From Microbacteriaceae bacterium (GTDB lineage: Bacteria > Actinomycetota > Actinomycetes > Actinomycetales > Microbacteriaceae), in NCBI GenBank assembly GCA_029979375.1, contig JAPOHQ010000006.1, forward strand, positions 1-27,265: DNA of 27,265 nt, written 5' to 3'. Shown here in pieces: positions 23,072 through 27,265 of the stretch. Made by a program: the position numbers and the translations under genes. Within the stretch, counting starts at the first letter, position 1; each line of letters opens with the position of its first letter. Below the pieces are notes generated by a model, which made no database searches, was not told where the DNA came from, and saw only the letters and a program-made list of their open reading frames with translations.

Positions 23072-24190
23072 ATGAGAAAAGCTCTAGCGCTATCTGCAGC
23101 GCTAACAGCCTCAGCACTGTTCCTGGCTGGATGTGCAACAACTGCTGAGGAATCAAGCAGTAGCACAACCACCACGAACACCAACACATCAACCAACAAC
23201 GACAGCGCAGCCGCTGACACTCCATCGGTACTCGAGACAGTACTGGCCAACGGAGTTGTTCGCTGTGGAACTCGCGATGCCCTACCAGGCTTTGCGGTTC
23301 TTCAGGAGAACGGTGAGCACGTAGGTTTTGACTCCGACTTCTGTAAGGCAATTGCCGCAGCAGTATTCGGTGACGCCGGTGCCGTTGACATGGTTGACCT
23401 TGAGACCGCAGACCGCTTCACGGCTCTGCAGAATGGCTCAATCGACGTCCTAGTTAGAAACACGACCTGGACGGCTACCCGCGATGGAGCGGAGGCCTCC
23501 ACATTCCTGCACCCCAACTTCTATGACGGACAGGGAATGATGGTCGCCGCTAACTCCGGTTACAACTCCGTGGGAGACATGGACGGCGCAGTTGTCTGTG
23601 TTGCCAAGGGAACCACAACCGAAGGTAACGCAGCCGTTGAGTCCTCTCGAAGGGGACTGGGCTGGGAGGTTCGCTCGTTCGACGAGACCGACCTGATCCT
23701 GGAAGCCTTCATTGCCGGACAGTGTGACGGATGGTCCTCTGACGTGAGCCAGCTGACTGGTTTCCGTTCCGCATACCCGGATGGCCCAGCCGCGCTGAAG
23801 ATTCTCCCAGAGGTCTTCTCCAAGGAGCCTCTGGCTCCAGCTGTGCTCGATGGTGACACACAGTGGGCACAGATTGTCAACTGGGCAGTTCTCGCCACCA
23901 TTCAGGCCGAAGAGTTCGGCATCACAAGTGCAAACGTGGACAGCATCCGCTCCAGCACCACCGATGTCGGCATCCTTCGCTTCCTAGGTGCTGAGGTTCC
24001 AGGTTCCGATGGCTCCGCCGTCTTGGATCCAGGCCTTGGCTTGCCAACTGACTTCGCTTACCAGATTGTTAAGCAGGTTGGTAACTACGGTGAAATCTTC
24101 GACCGCCACCTAGCACCGCTGGGCCTCGAGAGAGGCGTTAACGCGCTATGGACCGACGGTGGTCTGATGTACGCACCTCCTTACCGCTAA
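23072..24190 (+). CDS. aapJ: Amino acid ABC transporter substrate-binding lipoprotein (AapJ-like)
   Basis: This captures amino acids outside the membrane for the permease encoded next. It has 372 residues. A lipoprotein signal (about 1-20) ends in LFLAGC, with lipidated C21. A Ser/Thr/Asn-rich flexible linker (to about 48) follows, then the periplasmic-binding fold beginning VLETVLANGVVRCGTRDALPGF. The GFDSDFCKAIAAAVFGD, LVRNTTWTATRD and GQCDGWSSDVSQL segments match the AapJ branch (general L-amino acids) and not the smaller GlnH/ArtI type. I chose ATG 23072 over the GTG one codon earlier; AAAGGGGAAGTG lies just upstream. It is the first gene of the transporter operon, and the 156-base region before it holds the candidate regulatory sites. 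Confidence 0.93.
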   Translation: MRKALALSAALTASALFLAGCATTAEESSSSTTTTNTNTSTNNDSAAADTPSVLETVLANGVVRCGTRDALPGFAVLQENGEHVGFDSDFCKAIAAAVFGDAGAVDMVDLETADRFTALQNGSIDVLVRNTTWTATRDGAEASTFLHPNFYDGQGMMVAANSGYNSVGDMDGAVVCVAKGTTTEGNAAVESSRRGLGWEVRSFDETDLILEAFIAGQCDGWSSDVSQLTGFRSAYPDGPAALKILPEVFSKEPLAPAVLDGDTQWAQIVNWAVLATIQAEEFGITSANVDSIRSSTTDVGILRFLGAEVPGSDGSAVLDPGLGLPTDFAYQIVKQVGNYGEIFDRHLAPLGLERGVNALWTDGGLMYAPPYR

Positions 24191-24241
24191 ATCGGTAAGA
24201 AAACTAAAAACTAGGTGGATGCACTTGGAAGGGAGCTTGCT

Positions 24242-25408
24242 GTGACGAGTTCCCTTCCAGGTGTATCCCGGAAAGTCCCGATCTGGCGGGACATCAGAGC
24301 CCTGCGATGGGCATTCCAGATCCTCATCCTTGTTTTCGTTGGAGCGATTGTTTACTGGCTCTACAACAACTATCAGGTCAACGTTTCCCGCAGTAACATC
24401 CCAACAAACCTCAAGTTCCTGGACAATCCAGCCAGCTTTACAATCCCTGGCAATGACTTCGACCAGAGCCAACCCGTGCGGGTTGCATTCGTCGAAGGGT
24501 TCCTGAATACCCTTCGAGTGGCCTTCGTCGGAATTCTGATGGCGACTGTGCTCGGAACCCTTATTGGAATTGCCAGACTCGCCAAAAACTTCCTGGTCCG
24601 CACGCTCGCCGCAGCCTATGTCGAGATTGTGCGAAATCTGCCACTACTGGTTCTTCTTACGTTCATGAACCTAGCGGTCGTCCTGCAGACATTCCCCCGT
24701 ATCGAAGACGCATGGACACCCTTTGATGTCATGGTGATTTCCAACCGCGGCATCGCCGTGCCGTGGTTCCTCGGGAGCGGTCTAAACCTGGCCGCCGTGA
24801 TTGCGCTTGCCTTTGTCCTGGCCATGCTCGTTCGTTTTATGCGAATCCGCGCTAGTGACAAGACCGGTAAACCATCCAGAGACATGCTTTTTGCCTCCAT
24901 AACCTTCGTGGTTTTCATTGCAATCGCTTGGGTAGCGCTTGGCTACAGCCTTGAACTGCCTTTTGTGGAGGGCAGAGGCACGACCGGCGGGCTACGACTT
25001 GATCCCTCATTCTTTGCACTCCTGGTGGCACTTGTCATCTACACGAGTAGCCACATTGCCGAGATTGTCCGCGGATCGATTCTTGCGGTGCCAAAGGGTC
25101 AGGGTGAGGCTGCGGATGCGCTCGCGCTAAATGGCTACCAGAAGATGCGAATTGTGATCCTGCCGCAAGCTTTTAGGGTTGCAATGCCGGCACTGGGAAA
25201 CCAGTATTTGAACCTGATCAAGAATTCCTCACTGGGAGCAACCATCAGCTATTTTGAGCTGACTCAGATTGCTCAAATCACGGTTGGTAACGGATCGCCG
25301 GCCGTTCCGGCATTCACCCTAACCCTGTTGGTTTACCTTGCAATTTCGCTCGTTACAAGCCTGGTGGTGAACTTCTTCAACCGGAGATTGGCGCTGGTGG
25401 AGCGATGA
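24242..25408 (+). CDS. aapQ: Amino acid ABC transporter permease (AapQ-like)
   Basis: 388 residues with about eight hydrophobic segments, larger than typical His/Gln permeases because of an inserted region between the first and later membrane spans, as in AapQ. The ATPase-contacting EAA loop reads AEIVRGSILAVPKGQGEAAD and continues to LPQAFR. GTG 24242 is preferred because AAGGGAG ends six bases before it. A GTG at 24215 would add nine residues but has no comparable site. The 51-base gap after aapJ has no clear terminator. Its TGA overlaps the aapM ATG (ATGA). Confidence 0.92.
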   Translation: MTSSLPGVSRKVPIWRDIRALRWAFQILILVFVGAIVYWLYNNYQVNVSRSNIPTNLKFLDNPASFTIPGNDFDQSQPVRVAFVEGFLNTLRVAFVGILMATVLGTLIGIARLAKNFLVRTLAAAYVEIVRNLPLLVLLTFMNLAVVLQTFPRIEDAWTPFDVMVISNRGIAVPWFLGSGLNLAAVIALAFVLAMLVRFMRIRASDKTGKPSRDMLFASITFVVFIAIAWVALGYSLELPFVEGRGTTGGLRLDPSFFALLVALVIYTSSHIAEIVRGSILAVPKGQGEAADALALNGYQKMRIVILPQAFRVAMPALGNQYLNLIKNSSLGATISYFELTQIAQITVGNGSPAVPAFTLTLLVYLAISLVTSLVVNFFNRRLALVER

Positions 25409-26592
25409 TGGTTTGGCTCAAGCGGAACCTCTTCCGCTCCCCCGCTGATGGGATCGTCACTCTGGTGGCGGGAAGTCTCGCGATTTATCTGATCTATCAG
25501 GCAGCGCAGTTTGTATTCGTCACCGGCCGCTGGGAGATTATCGAGGTAAATCTTAAGCTGCTGCTTGTGGGGCGTTTCCCGGAGGAGCAGATGTGGGTTC
25601 TCGGCGCCTCAGTGCTTGCCATTGCCTTTTGGGCCGGTCTTGTTGCCAGATCGCTTCGCCGTCAGGCACCTGCCAAACAAAATGCGCTCCGGATGATTCT
25701 TGAACTGGCCGGTCGCTTCGGCTTGGTCTTTCTACTTGCCGTGCTGCTGATACTGCTATCGGGAGACTCATCGAACTGGCTGCTTGCGGGCGGTGTCGTT
25801 GTGGCGATCTTGCTGGGGCGCCTCGTTGGATCGATTCGGGAAAGAGTTAGCCTACTCAGGCGCCTCCCCAGACTGCTTTGGGTCCTCCCCTGGACTTTGC
25901 TGCCTCTTGGATTCATCTACTACACCCTCAGCCTTTCTGCCCTTGAGGAGTGGGGCGGCTTCCTAATCAACTTCTACATCGCCATTCTGGCGATTGCGCT
26001 CTGCTTCCCGCTGGGAGTCTTGCTGGCGCTTGGAAGACGGTCGAGTTTCCCGATCGTGAGGCTGATAACAACTACTTATATCGAACTGATCCGAGGCGCT
26101 CCGCTATTTGTTCTGCTGCTACTGGCAGGAGTGGCACTCGAGTTCTTCGTTCCTCCAGATCTGGCACCAGATCAGATTTTCCGAGCGGTAACGGTGTTTA
26201 CGCTGTTCACGGCCGCATACCTAGCCGAAATCGTGCGAGGAGGTCTGCAGTCCATTCCAAAGGGGCAGACTGAGGCGGGTAAGGCTCTGGGGCTTTCAAC
26301 GCTGAAGGTCACCTTCCTCATCACGCTGCCTCAGGCGCTGAGAAATGTGATTCCGGCCCAGATTGGGCAGTTCATAAGCCTTTTCAAGGACACCACGCTT
26401 GCCGGTGCTGCGCTTAGTGTTCTTGAGATTCTCAACATTGGAACGGCCATTACCAAGCAGGATGACTTCTTGGGGCAGGGATTGATTTATGAATCCTTGG
26501 CTTTCGTTGGATTCCTGTTCTGGGTTGGTTCATACGTAATGAGTCGCGAGAGTCAGCGACTTGAAAAGAGACTGGGAGTAGGTCTGAGATGA
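25405..26592 (+). CDS. aapM: Amino acid ABC transporter permease (AapM-like)
   Basis: 395 residues, the second permease subunit, pairing with AapQ. It has a hydrophobic N-terminal span near residues 20-40, a cluster of spans in the middle, and the C-terminal transport domain. The EAA loop is AEIVRGGLQSIPKGQTEAGK, continuing to LPQALRNVIPA. Two adjacent ATGs (25405 and 25408) are possible starts; GGAG is better spaced for the second, but the first overlaps the aapQ stop. The end overlaps the aapP start by four bases, so subunits are made in step. Confidence 0.93.
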   Translation: MMVWLKRNLFRSPADGIVTLVAGSLAIYLIYQAAQFVFVTGRWEIIEVNLKLLLVGRFPEEQMWVLGASVLAIAFWAGLVARSLRRQAPAKQNALRMILELAGRFGLVFLLAVLLILLSGDSSNWLLAGGVVVAILLGRLVGSIRERVSLLRRLPRLLWVLPWTLLPLGFIYYTLSLSALEEWGGFLINFYIAILAIALCFPLGVLLALGRRSSFPIVRLITTTYIELIRGAPLFVLLLLAGVALEFFVPPDLAPDQIFRAVTVFTLFTAAYLAEIVRGGLQSIPKGQTEAGKALGLSTLKVTFLITLPQALRNVIPAQIGQFISLFKDTTLAGAALSVLEILNIGTAITKQDDFLGQGLIYESLAFVGFLFWVGSYVMSRESQRLEKRLGVGLR

Positions 26593-27265
26593 GTGATGTT
26601 TACGCAGACGCAACGAAGCTGTCAGGTGAACTATCAAATGACGATGCCATTGTCGTCATGGATGGCGTTTACAAGCGTTTCAAAGACTTTGAGGCGCTGA
26701 AGAACATCAACTTCCGGGTTGGTAAGCAGGAAGTCGTCGTCATCATCGGGCCCTCTGGGTCTGGCAAATCAACACTGATTCGCTGCATCAACCGTCTTGA
26801 GGAACACGATGACGGGCGAATCATTGTCGATGGCACCGAGCTCACCACCGACATCAGAAACATCCAGGAGATTCGCAGGGAGACCGGCATGGTCTTCCAA
26901 AACTTCAACCTGTTCCCCCACCTCACCGTGCTGACCAACGTCGCCCTCGGTCCGAGGCAAGTGAGGAGCCTTCCCAAGAAGGAGGCCGAGGACATTGCTC
27001 GCTCGCTCCTCGAGCGTGTAAAGATCCCGGAGCAGGCCGAAAAGTATCCCGCTCAGCTCTCAGGCGGTCAGCAGCAGCGTGTCGCGATTGCCCGGGCCCT
27101 GGCAATGAAGCCAAAGGTGATGCTCTTCGATGAGCCAACTTCGGCACTCGATCCCGAGATGATCAATGAGGTTCTGGATGCCATCAAGGAGCTCGCCAAC
27201 GAGGGGATGACGATGGTAGTCGTCACCCACGAGATGGGTTTCGCGCGAGAGGTTGCCGACAGGGT
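26589..27265 (+). CDS. aapP: Amino acid ABC transporter ATP-binding protein (AapP-like), 5' part
   Basis: About 225 residues are present; the frame runs off the right edge, and about 30 residues of a typical 255-residue subunit are missing. Walker A is GPSGSGKST at 54-62. The Q-loop is MVFQNFNLFPH (Q104), the ABC signature LSGGQQQR at 157-164, Walker B VMLFDEP at 177-183, and the H-loop VVTHEMGFA (H214). The first 20 or so residues are a variable acidic leader. The ATG overlaps the aapM TGA, which fixes the start. Confidence 0.96.
   Translation, partial: MSDVYADATKLSGELSNDDAIVVMDGVYKRFKDFEALKNINFRVGKQEVVVIIGPSGSGKSTLIRCINRLEEHDDGRIIVDGTELTTDIRNIQEIRRETGMVFQNFNLFPHLTVLTNVALGPRQVRSLPKKEAEDIARSLLERVKIPEQAEKYPAQLSGGQQQRVAIARALAMKPKVMLFDEPTSALDPEMINEVLDAIKELANEGMTMVVVTHEMGFAREVADR

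Noticed and set aside
24191..24241. Attenuator between aapJ and aapQ
   Set aside because: The 51-base gap shows no stable stem-loop, only an A-rich stretch and the ribosome binding site for GTG 24242.
1..27265. Mobile elements, CRISPR arrays, prophage, toxin-antitoxin or secondary-metabolite modules
   Set aside because: No transposase, integrase, repeat-spacer pattern, paired small toxin genes or biosynthetic cluster is seen. Gene density and content are those of a conserved core region.

Overview
The window looks like a core chromosomal segment of an actinobacterium. It is most likely from Micrococcales/Microbacteriaceae, possibly one of the small-genome freshwater types. The grounds are gene content: two type I glutamine synthetases flanking a GlnE adenylyltransferase, polyphosphate glucokinase, homodimeric pyruvate dehydrogenase E1 next to a PucR-type regulator and a type II fatty acid synthase cluster, and a DUF3145-like gene beside fabF. 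The family assignment is inference. No insertion sequence, prophage, CRISPR array or other mobile module was seen.

Layout. 1-5105 is the nitrogen block: the 3' end of glnA (+) converges on glnE and glnA2 (-). 5135-9351 holds nadE-panB, then map-ppgK, all (+), with a 59-residue gene (-) in between that is easy to miss. 9352-12909 is (-): RNase P RNA, an RNase HI-histidine phosphatase gene, a zinc-ribbon coiled-coil protein, a Nif3-family protein, tRNA-Val(UAC) and an AhpE-like peroxiredoxin. 13027-20307 (+) is aceE, a PucR/FasR-like regulator, fabD, fabH, acpP and fabF: pyruvate to acetyl-CoA to fatty acids in one tightly packed run. 20304-22279 (-) has a DUF3145-like gene and an iron-sulfur photolyase. 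22313-22915 (+) is thymidine kinase. 23072 to the end (+) is a general L-amino-acid ABC transporter (aapJ-aapQ-aapM-aapP, the last cut by the window edge).

The most notable observation is that two normally single-polypeptide genes are each interrupted by one in-frame stop codon, with the reading frame and all recognisable motifs continuing unchanged on the far side. glnE has TAA at 2241-2243, exactly between its two nucleotidyltransferase halves. The RNase HI-phosphatase gene has TAG at 10283-10285, just after the phosphatase RHG motif. They could be real nonsense mutations, gene splitting (plausible for glnE) or sequence errors; the window alone cannot decide. A GlnR-type half-site pair lies upstream of the amino acid transporter, which would tie it to the nitrogen genes at the other end.

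From memory, the gene order glnA-glnE-glnA2, panB, RNase HI-phosphatase, zinc ribbon, Nif3, ahpE, aceE, PucR regulator, fabD, acp, kas follows the Mycobacterium tuberculosis Rv2220-Rv2245 interval. The segment is therefore best read as conserved actinobacterial backbone with lineage-specific insertions (nadE, map, ppgK, rnpB, fabH).
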